Source: Porticoccaceae bacterium
GTDB taxonomy: Bacteria > Pseudomonadota > Gammaproteobacteria > Pseudomonadales > Porticoccaceae
Direction: 5' to 3'
DNA length: 64,000 nt
NCBI GenBank assembly: GCA_012960115.1
Contig: DUBX01000013.1
Span: 7,301-71,300 of the forward strand
The notes beneath the pieces are model-generated. The model was given only the letters and a program-made list of their open reading frames with translations, was not told the DNA's origin and made no database searches. The stretch's first letter is position 1, and every line of letters starts with the position of its first letter. A program made the translations under genes and the position numbers. This document shows, piece by piece, positions 1-8,202 of this stretch.

Positions 1-899
1 CCAATAAAGGACCTCTTGATAATGAAGACATGGCAAGGCTGTTTCGCCAGATCATGTCTGCCTGCCTTGCTCTTGAGCAACCTATTAGAGTCGCTTTTTT
101 GGGTCCTGAGGGGACATTCACTCAAGAGGCAGCGCTTAAACATTTTGGTGACGCGGCAATAAGCGTCCCTAAAGCGGCCATCGACGAGGTATTTCGAGAG
201 GTTCTTGCGGGCGCTTGCGATTACGGTGTAGTGCCGGTCGAAAATTCTACTGAAGGCGTTATCAGCCATACGCTAGATAGCTTTATGGATTCCTCCATCA
301 AAATTTGTGGTGAAGTGGAATTACGTATTCATCAGCATTTTATGATTGGCGGAAATACTAAGTCAGAAAATATAACGAGAGTTTATTCTCATGCTCAGTC
401 ATTAGCGCAGTGCCGGCAGTGGCTAAACTCGAATTATCCGAATATCGAGCGTATAGCGGTAAGCAGTAATGCTGAGGCGGCAAGGCGAGTGCAGGGTGAG
501 TGGAATTCGGCGGCCATTGCTGGTGATATGTCCTGTGAGCTTTTTGAGCTAGAGAAAATCTGGGAGAAAATTGAAGATCGACCTGACAATTCAACGCGTT
601 TCCTGATTATTGGTAAAGAGTTAGTGGCACCTAGTGGAGATGATAGAACGTCGATTGTTGTGTCAGTCAAGAACAAGCCTGGCGCTCTACATAATCTTAT
701 TGAGCCCTTTCGGCGAAATAATGTTGATATGACACGCCTTGAATCTCGGCCATCGCGCAGCAGTAAATGGTCCTATGTGTTCTTTATTGATTTTGTTGGT
801 CACACTGAAGATACTTCAGTAGTGCAAGTGCTGGCTGATTTGGCTGCTGATGTCGTCGATCTTAGGGTGCTCGGATCCTATCCAAGAGCTGTTCTATAG
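1..899 (+). CDS. pheA: Prephenate dehydratase (P-protein), 5' end cut by window edge
   Basis: Converts prephenate to phenylpyruvate in phenylalanine synthesis. The reading frame is open from base 3, and the residues before the first ATG at 30 (NKGPLDNED) read as the end of a chorismate mutase domain, so the gene starts upstream and is the bifunctional type. The dehydratase domain opens with VAFLGPEGTFTQ and carries the family TRF motif (NSTRFLIIG). The C-terminal ACT domain has the GALH and ESRP motifs known from this family to bind the phenylalanine feedback inhibitor. It lies 53 bp upstream of tyrA-aroA on the same strand. Identification is firm; only the true start is out of view. Confidence 0.96.
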   Translation, partial: NKGPLDNEDMARLFRQIMSACLALEQPIRVAFLGPEGTFTQEAALKHFGDAAISVPKAAIDEVFREVLAGACDYGVVPVENSTEGVISHTLDSFMDSSIKICGEVELRIHQHFMIGGNTKSENITRVYSHAQSLAQCRQWLNSNYPNIERIAVSSNAEAARRVQGEWNSAAIAGDMSCELFELEKIWEKIEDRPDNSTRFLIIGKELVAPSGDDRTSIVVSVKNKPGALHNLIEPFRRNNVDMTRLESRPSRSSKWSYVFFIDFVGHTEDTSVVQVLADLAADVVDLRVLGSYPRAVL

Positions 900-952
900 C
901 TGAATGAAGCTACACTAAAGGTAGCGAAAATGACTCATAGTTGGGCACTTGA

Positions 953-3199
953 ATGTTAAACAAGGCGGCAAATTCGAAGCCAGCGATTAATCGGCTGGTC
1001 ATAATTGGTTTAGGTCTGATCGGCTCCAGTCTCGCTGTAGCAGCACGAGAATTGGGTCTGGCAGGAACAGTGGTGGGGATTTCACGTCGAAGCTCAACTC
1101 TTGAGTTGGCGTTAGAGCGAGGAATTATCGATCAAGCTTGCGATAGCCTCAAAGCAATAGCGAATGATTTGGATGCTGGCGATATGGTGGTTATTGGCGT
1201 CCCCACACTCACCGTACCCGCTATGCTCATTGAATGTCATGAGTTACTGAGTGATTGTGTCACTATCACTGACGTTGCAAGTGTTAAAGGTAGTGTAGTC
1301 ACTGCGGCCACTAATATTTATGGAAGAATGCCTGGTCAATTTGTCCCAGGTCATCCTATTGCAGGATCAGAAAGAAGCGGGGTCACCGCCGCCGACAGTA
1401 AGCTTTTTGAACATCACAAAGTTATTTTAACGCCAACTGAAACTACAGAATTTAAGCACCTAGAGGCTGTTGCAAATCTGTGGATTGGTGTTGGGGCGAA
1501 AGTGGCATCTATGCCTGTCGAGGAGCACGATGAGATCCTTGCTGCAACCAGTCACCTACCGCACTTTTTGGCTTATTCATTGGTCGATACATTAGCTTCA
1601 ATGGAAGATAAACGAGAAATTTTTCGTTATGCAGCGGGTGGGTTTCGAGACTTTACTCGGATAGCTGCAAGCGACCCGGTCATGTGGAGAGATATCGCGC
1701 TGGCAAATAGGGCATCGATACTCAGTACTCTTGATTCTGCCATGGATAACTTCAAAGCCTTGCGCGGAGCAATCGATAGTGGTGATGAGCAGTATTTAAT
1801 GGACGTATTTACACGCGCTCGCGATGCGCGCATTCATTTTGGAAAATTACTTGAGAATAAATCACGGCAGGGTTCTATGACAGAAAAGGTCATCAATTAC
1901 CAGATTTCACCGGGTGGTCATGCTAGAGGTGTGGTCAGAGTTCCGGGCGATAAATCAATCTCCCACCGATCAATAATGCTCGGGTCGTTGGCGATTGGAA
2001 TGACAGAGGTAACGGGCTTTTTGGAAGGGGAAGACAGCTTGGCAACACTTCAGGCATTCCGGGATATGGGGGTGACTATCGAGGGCCCTGATGAGGGTCG
2101 GGTGGTGATTCATGGTGTGGGTTTATATGGTCTTAAGGCGCCTACTAAGCCTCTGTATATGGGTAACTCGGGCACCTCGATTAGATTGCTCAGCGGCTTA
2201 TTGGCAGGGCAAGCATTCGACTGCGAATTGACGGGTGATGCTTCTTTATCTGGACGGCCTATGGGGCGTGTTGCAAAACCTCTTGCGTTGATGGGTGCGA
2301 AAATTGAAACGGCCGAAGGCGGTACACCTCCCCTGAAAATCAAAGGCAGTCAGACGTTGATGCCCTTCCATTATGAGATGCCTATTGCTAGCGCGCAGGT
2401 TAAGTCCTGCGTCCTGCTAGCGGGGCTTTATGTTGAGGGTAAAACCTCCGTGAGTGAGCCTGCGCCGACTCGAGATCATACTGAAAGAATGCTTAATGGT
2501 TTTGGCTATGAGGTCGATGTTGATAATGGTATCGCTACATTATCAGGTGGCGGGGAGTTGAGGGCTACGCGAATTGACGTGCCTGCGGACATATCTTCTG
2601 CAGCTTTCTTTATGGTTGCTGCAGCTATCACACCAGATTCGGATATTACTTTACTGCATGTTGGCGTTAATCCCACGCGCATAGGAGTAATTAATATATT
2701 ACGCCAAATGGGCGCTAAGATTAGCTTATCCAATAAAAGGGAGATCGGTGGCGAGCCAGTTGCGGACATTCGCATTGAATATGCTGAGTTAAAGGGGATT
2801 GCTATACCAGAAGATCAGGTCCCACTGGCAATCGATGAATTTCCTGTCTTATTTATTGCAGCTGCCTGTGCTGAGGGGGTAACCACTTTGACTGGGGCCG
2901 AGGAGCTCAGAGTCAAAGAGAGTGATCGTATTCAAAGTATGGCTGACGGTTTAAACGCGCTGGGCATTGATGCGCAACCGACAGCTGATGGCATTAGGAT
3001 TGTAGGTGGGCAATTGGGTTCTGGGCGTATTGTTAGTCATCACGATCACAGAATTGCGATGGCTTTTTCTATCGCAGGATTACGGGCTGCAGGGGACATT
3101 ATTGTTGAAGATTGTAATAATGTAGCAACCTCTTTTCCTCATTTTATCGCGGCCGCCGAAAGCGTGGGGCTAAATATCAATGTTGAGATTGTTGAATGA
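953..3199 (+). CDS. tyrA-aroA: Fused prephenate dehydrogenase / 3-phosphoshikimate 1-carboxyvinyltransferase
   Basis: A 748-residue fusion. Residues 1 to about 300 are the TyrA half: Rossmann motif GLGLIGSS at 19-26, catalytic-type histidine 134 in GHPIAGSERSG, and His201 in SHLPHF. It makes hydroxyphenylpyruvate for tyrosine synthesis. From Met309 (base 1877) the protein is EPSP synthase of normal length (440 residues), with PGDKSISHR, GNSGTS, SGRPMGR and RVKESDRI motifs, joining shikimate-3-phosphate and PEP. The same fusion is known from Pseudomonas and relatives. The hisC-type aminotransferase gene that sits between pheA and tyrA-aroA in Pseudomonas is absent. The 3' end overlaps cmk by ATGA, implying translational coupling. 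Confidence 0.95.
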   Translation: MLNKAANSKPAINRLVIIGLGLIGSSLAVAARELGLAGTVVGISRRSSTLELALERGIIDQACDSLKAIANDLDAGDMVVIGVPTLTVPAMLIECHELLSDCVTITDVASVKGSVVTAATNIYGRMPGQFVPGHPIAGSERSGVTAADSKLFEHHKVILTPTETTEFKHLEAVANLWIGVGAKVASMPVEEHDEILAATSHLPHFLAYSLVDTLASMEDKREIFRYAAGGFRDFTRIAASDPVMWRDIALANRASILSTLDSAMDNFKALRGAIDSGDEQYLMDVFTRARDARIHFGKLLENKSRQGSMTEKVINYQISPGGHARGVVRVPGDKSISHRSIMLGSLAIGMTEVTGFLEGEDSLATLQAFRDMGVTIEGPDEGRVVIHGVGLYGLKAPTKPLYMGNSGTSIRLLSGLLAGQAFDCELTGDASLSGRPMGRVAKPLALMGAKIETAEGGTPPLKIKGSQTLMPFHYEMPIASAQVKSCVLLAGLYVEGKTSVSEPAPTRDHTERMLNGFGYEVDVDNGIATLSGGGELRATRIDVPADISSAAFFMVAAAITPDSDITLLHVGVNPTRIGVINILRQMGAKISLSNKREIGGEPVADIRIEYAELKGIAIPEDQVPLAIDEFPVLFIAAACAEGVTTLTGAEELRVKESDRIQSMADGLNALGIDAQPTADGIRIVGGQLGSGRIVSHHDHRIAMAFSIAGLRAAGDIIVEDCNNVATSFPHFIAAAESVGLNINVEIVE

Positions 3200-3867
3200 C
3201 GAAAATTATTACAATAGATGGGCCCAGCGGATCCGGAAAAGGATCTGTCAGTAGGCTGCTGGCCAAAAAATTAGGTTTCAGCTATCTGGATAGTGGTGCG
3301 CTATATCGTCTACTAAGTATCGCCGCCTTGCGGCATCAAGTTGTTAGTAGTAACCAGAAAGGACTTAAGAGTTTGGCAGAGCATATGGATATTTGCTTTG
3401 AGTCGGATGACACAGGAGGGCTTAGAGCTTTGTTAGAGGGTGAGGATGTTACCCTTGAAATGCGTACCGAAAATACAGGCGAACGGGCGTCCAAAATAGC
3501 GGGCCATAGCGAAGTCCGCGCGGCGTTACTCAAGCGCCAGAGGTTGTTTGCCAAAGGTGATGGCTTGGTGGCCGATGGGCGTGACATGGGAACAGTGATA
3601 TTTCCAACCGCGCAGTTAAAGATTTATATGACAGCGAGCATTGAAGAGCGCGCTAACAGGCGCTACAAAGAGTTGCGTGCAAAGGGCGAAGATGTTAGTC
3701 TGCGCGCCCTTGCAGAACAGGTTCGAGCAAGGGATGAAAGAGACATGAATAGGGATGTGTCGCCATTGGTTCCCGCCGAGGACGCCATTGAGCTGGATAC
3801 GTCCAATCTGTCGATTAAAGAAGTATTGGAAACTGTTCTAGGTATTTTAGACTTTAAACGTTTCTGA
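3196..3867 (+). CDS. cmk: Cytidylate kinase
   Basis: Phosphorylates CMP and dCMP in pyrimidine salvage. At 223 residues it has the usual length. The P-loop GPSGSGKG is at residues 9-16, followed by the LDSGALYR nucleotide-binding segment and DGRDMGTVIFP. The ATG overlaps the aroA stop codon by 4 bp, so it belongs to the same operon. Order aroA-cmk-rpsA-ihfB is the standard gammaproteobacterial arrangement. Firm call. Confidence 0.96.
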   Translation: MTKIITIDGPSGSGKGSVSRLLAKKLGFSYLDSGALYRLLSIAALRHQVVSSNQKGLKSLAEHMDICFESDDTGGLRALLEGEDVTLEMRTENTGERASKIAGHSEVRAALLKRQRLFAKGDGLVADGRDMGTVIFPTAQLKIYMTASIEERANRRYKELRAKGEDVSLRALAEQVRARDERDMNRDVSPLVPAEDAIELDTSNLSIKEVLETVLGILDFKRF

Positions 3868-3875
3868 TAATAATG

Positions 3876-3987
3876 GGCAATTTAGCAGTCGCCAGTTTTT
3901 ACTGCTAAATGCCTTAATTTAAACTGACCCGCAGTACTGGCATTGCGGAAAAAAGAGTACAGTGCCGCTTTATGCAGCTGTCACTCT
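3876..3987 (+). promoter_or_regulatory. rpsA leader with three hairpins (candidate S1 autoregulatory region)
   Basis: Three consecutive stem-loops precede rpsA. Hairpin I has a perfect 10-bp stem, 3880-3889 with 3901-3910, extended by GGC/GCC around a bulge. Hairpin II pairs CCGCA (3929-3933) with TGCGG (3944-3948). Hairpin III pairs 3954-3965 with 3974-3987 with two single-base bulges. They are separated by AT-rich single-stranded segments, and the ATG at 4009 has only a weak Shine-Dalgarno (GGG at 3998-4000). E. coli rpsA is known to have a three-hairpin initiation region with a degenerate Shine-Dalgarno through which S1 represses its own translation; the match here is by architecture. Hairpin I could alternatively be a cmk terminator. 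Confidence 0.6.
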
Positions 3988-4008
3988 GTCATTATTTGGG
4001 TATATCCA

Positions 4009-5688
4009 ATGACCGAAAGTTTCCAAGACTTATTTGAAGAAAGCCTTAAAACCGTTGAAATGAATCCCGGCGCCATCATCACTGGTGTTGTTATCGATAT
4101 TGATAAAGATTGGGTAACAGTTCACGCTGGATTGAAGTCTGAGGGCGTAATATCCCTAGACCAATTTTATGACGACAAAGGCGAACTCGAAGTCGCTATT
4201 GGCGATGAAGTACAGGTTGCTCTAGAAGCTGTTGAAGATGGTTTCGGCGCGACTAAACTTTCTCGTGAAAAAGCACGCAGAGCTGAATCCTGGATCGAAC
4301 TTGAAGCGGCACATAATGCCGATGAAGTTGTGATCGGAGTTATCAGCGGCAAAGTTAAAGGTGGTTTCACTGTTGATGTTCGTGGCTTAAGAGCCTTCCT
4401 CCCTGGTTCATTGGTAGATGTACGTCCGTTGCGTGAAATTACACATCTTGAAAACATTGATTTAGAGTTCAAGGTTATTAAGTTAGACGCTAAGCGTAAC
4501 AATGTTGTTGTAAGCCGACGAGCTGTTATGGAAAGCGCTAACTCAGCAGAGCGTGAAGAACTGTTGGCCAATCTAGAGGAAGGCTCATCATTGAAGGGTG
4601 TGATTAAAAATCTTACCGATTATGGTGCTTTTGTTGATTTAGGTGGCATCGATGGCCTTCTCCACATTACTGACATGTCATGGAAGCGTATCAAGCATCC
4701 GTCTGAGATGATTAATGTTGGCGATGAAATTGACGTCAAAGTACTGAAGTTCGATCGTGAGCGTAATCGCGTATCTCTTGGCATGAAGCAGATGGGTGAA
4801 GATCCTTGGCGCGACATTAAAGGACGCTACCCAGAAGGTGCTAGAGTCAAGGCGAAGATTACTAATCTTACAGATTATGGTTGTTTCGCTGAACTTGAAG
4901 ATGGTGTTGAAGGATTGGTTCACGTCTCAGAGATGGATTGGACTAATAAAAACGTTCACCCATCTAAGATTGTCGATCTTGGACAAGAAGTTGAAGTTAT
5001 GGTCCTCGATATTGACGAAGAGCGTCGACGTATTTCACTGGGTATTAAGCAGTGCTCTACCAATCCTTGGGATGACTTTGCCACAACGATGGCCAAAGGT
5101 GACAAGGTCTCAGGTAGTATCAAATCAATTACAGACTTCGGTATCTTTATCGGTTTAGACGGAGGCATTGACGGGTTAGTGCATCTTTCGGATATTTCTT
5201 GGAACGAAACTGGGGAAGAAGCGGTTCGTAACTACAAGAAGGGCGATGAAGTTAAAACCGTTGTGTTGAGTATCGATGCTGAACGTGAGCGCATTTCTCT
5301 TGGTATCAAGCAAATGTCAGATGATCCGTTTAATAATTATGTGGATCAAAATGACAAGGGTGCTATCGTTACTGGTACCGTAAAAGAAGTTGATGCCAAA
5401 GGTGCAGTAATTACTCTTGCTGAAAATATTGAAGCGACGCTTAAGAGTTCTGAATTGTCACGAGAGAAGATAGAAGATGCACGCCACGAGTTGGCAGTAG
5501 GCGCGGAAGTCGAAGCTAAGATTATAAATGTTGACCGCAAAAACAGAGTCATTAATCTATCGATTAAAGCGAAAGATGTATTTGAAGAGAAGGCTGCCGT
5601 TAAAGCTCATCGTAGTACCGCGGAGATGGATAAAACAGCATCGCCAGCGACTATTGGTGATCTTATTAAGGCACAAATGGATAAGTAA
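4009..5688 (+). CDS. rpsA: 30S ribosomal protein S1
   Basis: mRNA-binding ribosomal protein needed for translation of structured or weak-Shine-Dalgarno messages. From ATG 4009 ([13 protein letters not shown]) it is 559 residues, the normal size, with six S1 repeats: two divergent N-terminal ones that bind the ribosome and four well-conserved RNA-binding ones, recognisable by repeated segments such as [25 protein letters not shown] and [14 protein letters not shown] longer reading frame from 3943 is open, but its extra 22 residues lie in the leader hairpins and do not resemble S1. An intrinsic terminator follows at 5705. Confidence 0.97.
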   Translation: MTESFQDLFEESLKTVEMNPGAIITGVVIDIDKDWVTVHAGLKSEGVISLDQFYDDKGELEVAIGDEVQVALEAVEDGFGATKLSREKARRAESWIELEAAHNADEVVIGVISGKVKGGFTVDVRGLRAFLPGSLVDVRPLREITHLENIDLEFKVIKLDAKRNNVVVSRRAVMESANSAEREELLANLEEGSSLKGVIKNLTDYGAFVDLGGIDGLLHITDMSWKRIKHPSEMINVGDEIDVKVLKFDRERNRVSLGMKQMGEDPWRDIKGRYPEGARVKAKITNLTDYGCFAELEDGVEGLVHVSEMDWTNKNVHPSKIVDLGQEVEVMVLDIDEERRRISLGIKQCSTNPWDDFATTMAKGDKVSGSIKSITDFGIFIGLDGGIDGLVHLSDISWNETGEEAVRNYKKGDEVKTVVLSIDAERERISLGIKQMSDDPFNNYVDQNDKGAIVTGTVKEVDAKGAVITLAENIEATLKSSELSREKIEDARHELAVGAEVEAKIINVDRKNRVINLSIKAKDVFEEKAAVKAHRSTAEMDKTASPATIGDLIKAQMDK

Positions 5689-5704
5689 TTATCTGTTTGG
5701 ATGA

Positions 5705-5731
5705 AAAGGGTGGCTCTGCTGCCTTTTTTTT
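5705..5731 (+). terminator. Intrinsic terminator after rpsA
   Basis: AAAGG (5705-5709) pairs with CCTTT (5722-5726) and TGGC pairs with GCTG through wobble pairs around a TCT loop, followed by a run of eight T. It lies 16 bp after the rpsA stop. Confidence 0.65.
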
Positions 5732-5833
5732 ACCAAAAATTTAGATTACTCGTATTTTTTACTTGAATAATTTTAAAACTGCAATAAAATCAAGGACTAA
5801 TAATCCAGCCATCAACGTAGAATAGCCTTAAGA

Positions 5834-6112
5834 ATGACTAAGTCCGAATTGATTGAAAAAATATCGTCTAATCAAGATCAACTGCCACCAAAGGATGTTG
5901 AAGTAGCCGTGCGAATGATTCTTGAGCGTATGGCCGCAACATTGTCGAATAACCAGCGTGTTGAAATCCGAGGGTTTGGTAGTTTTTCATTACATTATCG
6001 CGCGCCCAGAGTGGGCCGCAATCCAAAAACGGGTGATTCCGTTGATCTCCACGGAAAGTATGTGCCTTATTTCAAGCCAGGAAAAGAATTACGTGCCCGA
6101 GTTAACAGGTAA
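5834..6112 (+). CDS. ihfB: Integration host factor subunit beta
   Basis: 92-residue HU/IHF-family DNA-bending protein ([12 protein letters not shown] start, usual for IhfB) that pairs with IhfA. The beta-arm segment [11 protein letters not shown] carries the proline that intercalates into DNA in this family. Adjacent to rpsA as in most gammaproteobacteria, but separated by a terminator and a 145-bp AT-rich gap, so it probably has its own promoter. Its 3' end faces rep 52 bp away. Confidence 0.96.
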   Translation: MTKSELIEKISSNQDQLPPKDVEVAVRMILERMAATLSNNQRVEIRGFGSFSLHYRAPRVGRNPKTGDSVDLHGKYVPYFKPGKELRARVNR

Positions 6113-6164
6113 TTTTAGAGATTTATCTCGTTATTTTAAAGATACAATATTTTTATCAATAACA

Positions 6165-8195
6165 TCACGCAAAGAGTGATTTCAGGGCTGCTAAGGATTG
6201 TTCGCCTGCGATCTGATTGTCTTCTTCGCTAGCCTCTATACCAGCCCCTATTCTGATTAAATCATCCTCAGGGAGTTCATCGATAAAGCGACTTGGCGTC
6301 GTCGATGATGTCTCCCCAAACTGTGTGCGCTGGCGTGCGCTAGTCATTGTTAGAGTCCGCTGCGCACGAGTAATCCCCACATAGGCCAGTCGTCGCTCTT
6401 CTTCGATCTGGCCGCCATCAACACTGTTTTTATGTGGCAGGATGCCTTCTTCCATGCCAATCATAAATACATGTAAAAATTCTAGGCCCTTGGCAGCATG
6501 CAGCGTTAGTAGCTGCACCTTGTCATCAGCAGATTCTTCCTGCTCTCTATCAAGGATATCCCTAAGAATTAATTTTGAGATGGCATTCTCTATAACAGAG
6601 TCGCCATTTTTATTGGGTTCACCTTGTTGATCTGTTTTCAACGCCTGGGTAAGTTGAGCTAACAGAAAATTAACATTGTCCCAGCGCTTTTGGGCAACCG
6701 GGTCGCTACTGGCATTTTGGTGGAGCCAACCTAGATAGTCAGTATCGCTAAGCATTTCATTAACTGCAGCAATCGGGTTTCCGCTGTATATATTTTTCTG
6801 CACTCCGGTTATCCAGTTCTTAAACGCTTTAAGGCGCTCTAGATTATTGGCTGGCATGGATGCACTGAGTGCAACTTCGTCAATAGCAGCATACATAGAA
6901 AGCCCGCGTTTATTCGCATAATCGCCGAGTCGCTCTAAAGTGGTGGGGCCTATTTGGCGCCTCGGGGTGTTGATGATTCTCAGTAGCGCGTTGTCATCAT
7001 CAGTGTTGATCACTAGTCTCAGGTATGCCATTACGTCCTTGATTTCAGTTTTGGCATAGAACGACTGGCCACCGGTTATTTCATAGGGAATGTTTTGCGT
7101 TTGCAGTTTAATTTCAACCAGCTTGGCCTGGTAATTACCGCGATATAAGACGGCAAAATCACTGTATTTACACCGCCGTTTAAGCCGCATATCGATAATT
7201 TCATTAACAACCCGCTCACATTCAGTGTCTTCGTTTTCGCTGGTAATAAAACGAAGTGGATCACCAGGCCCCAACTCACTCCAGAGGGTTTTTGGGATTA
7301 GGTGTGGGTTATTATCTATCAGTTTGTTCGCCGCACCTAGAATACGGCCGGTAGAGCGGTAATTTTGTTCTAACTTAACAATCTCAAGACTCGGAAAGTC
7401 TTCTTTCAGTTGCATCAGATTCTCTGGGCGAGCTCCACGCCATGCATAGATCGACTGATCATCATCGCCAACGACAGTTAGCGCTTGTTTTTCGTTGACG
7501 AGCGTTTTGACTAGCTCATATTGGGCAAGATTAGTGTCTTGATATTCATCAACCAACAAGTAGCGGATGCGTCTCTGCCATTTCGCCAGCACCTCTGGAT
7601 GCTGCCTAAACAGCATGACGGGCGTCATAATTAGATCATCAAAGTCGACTGCGTTATAGGCCTTCAATGCTCGCTGATAGCGTTCGTAGAGCATGGCAAT
7701 GCTCTGCTCCCCAGTACTGTTAGCAACACTTGTTGCGTTTCTCGGTTCTAAGAGTGCATTCTTCCAGTTCGAAATGGTATTTTGAACAGTGTCGATTAAT
7801 TTATCATCGAGCTCGGAGTGCCGAACCAATAATTCTTTCAACAGATTACGACAGTCTTCCTGATCTAAAATGGAAAACCCCGATTTAAATCCTAGGGTTT
7901 TTATTTCTGTTCGAATAATAGTAAGACCGAGATTGTGAAAGGTTGATACAGTAAGACCTTTAGAGAGCTGTGCAGAGAGTAAGTTGCTTACTCTAGCTTT
8001 CATTTCTCGGGCTGCTTTGTTGGTAAATGTTACGGCAGCAATATTTCTTGCCGGGATATCACAGTGCTCGACGAGGTAGGCAATTTTTTGTGTAATGACG
8101 CTAGTTTTACCACTGCCAGCACCGGCTAACACGAGTAGAGGCCCATCAATATATTTCAGTGCAGCCTGCTGCTGGGAATTAAGATCTTGTGTCAT
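6165..8195 (-). CDS. rep: ATP-dependent DNA helicase Rep
   Basis: Superfamily 1A 3'-5' helicase that helps replication forks pass protein blocks. 676 residues, matching E. coli Rep. Visible motifs in order: Q-motif LNSQQQAAL at 6-13, Walker A AGAGSGKT at 24-31, Walker B VDEYQDTN, motif III GDDDQSIYAWRGA (the GDDDQSIY form is typical of Rep), motif V region LLTLHAAKGLEF and VGITRAQRTL. It begins only 7 bp after valS, so it is probably cotranscribed with it. UvrD is the main alternative, but length, motif III and the short C-terminus favour Rep. Confidence 0.93.
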   Translation of the reverse strand: MTQDLNSQQQAALKYIDGPLLVLAGAGSGKTSVITQKIAYLVEHCDIPARNIAAVTFTNKAAREMKARVSNLLSAQLSKGLTVSTFHNLGLTIIRTEIKTLGFKSGFSILDQEDCRNLLKELLVRHSELDDKLIDTVQNTISNWKNALLEPRNATSVANSTGEQSIAMLYERYQRALKAYNAVDFDDLIMTPVMLFRQHPEVLAKWQRRIRYLLVDEYQDTNLAQYELVKTLVNEKQALTVVGDDDQSIYAWRGARPENLMQLKEDFPSLEIVKLEQNYRSTGRILGAANKLIDNNPHLIPKTLWSELGPGDPLRFITSENEDTECERVVNEIIDMRLKRRCKYSDFAVLYRGNYQAKLVEIKLQTQNIPYEITGGQSFYAKTEIKDVMAYLRLVINTDDDNALLRIINTPRRQIGPTTLERLGDYANKRGLSMYAAIDEVALSASMPANNLERLKAFKNWITGVQKNIYSGNPIAAVNEMLSDTDYLGWLHQNASSDPVAQKRWDNVNFLLAQLTQALKTDQQGEPNKNGDSVIENAISKLILRDILDREQEESADDKVQLLTLHAAKGLEFLHVFMIGMEEGILPHKNSVDGGQIEEERRLAYVGITRAQRTLTMTSARQRTQFGETSSTTPSRFIDELPEDDLIRIGAGIEASEEDNQIAGEQSLAALKSLFA

Positions 8196-8202
8196 AAAAT
8201 GG

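Noticed and set aside
1925..3199. Glyphosate-insensitive class II EPSP synthase
   Set aside because: Several blocks resemble the CP4-type enzyme, but the key motif reads GNSGTS with Gly at the position where the insensitive CP4 enzyme has Ala, so no such claim is made.
3943..4008. Longer rpsA reading frame starting 22 codons upstream
   Set aside because: The extension lies within leader hairpins II and III, has no S1 similarity, and the protein from ATG 4009 has the family's usual start and length.
4167..4571. 134-codon antisense frame inside rpsA
   Set aside because: Ser/Arg-rich low-complexity shadow of a conserved gene, with no ribosome-binding site support.
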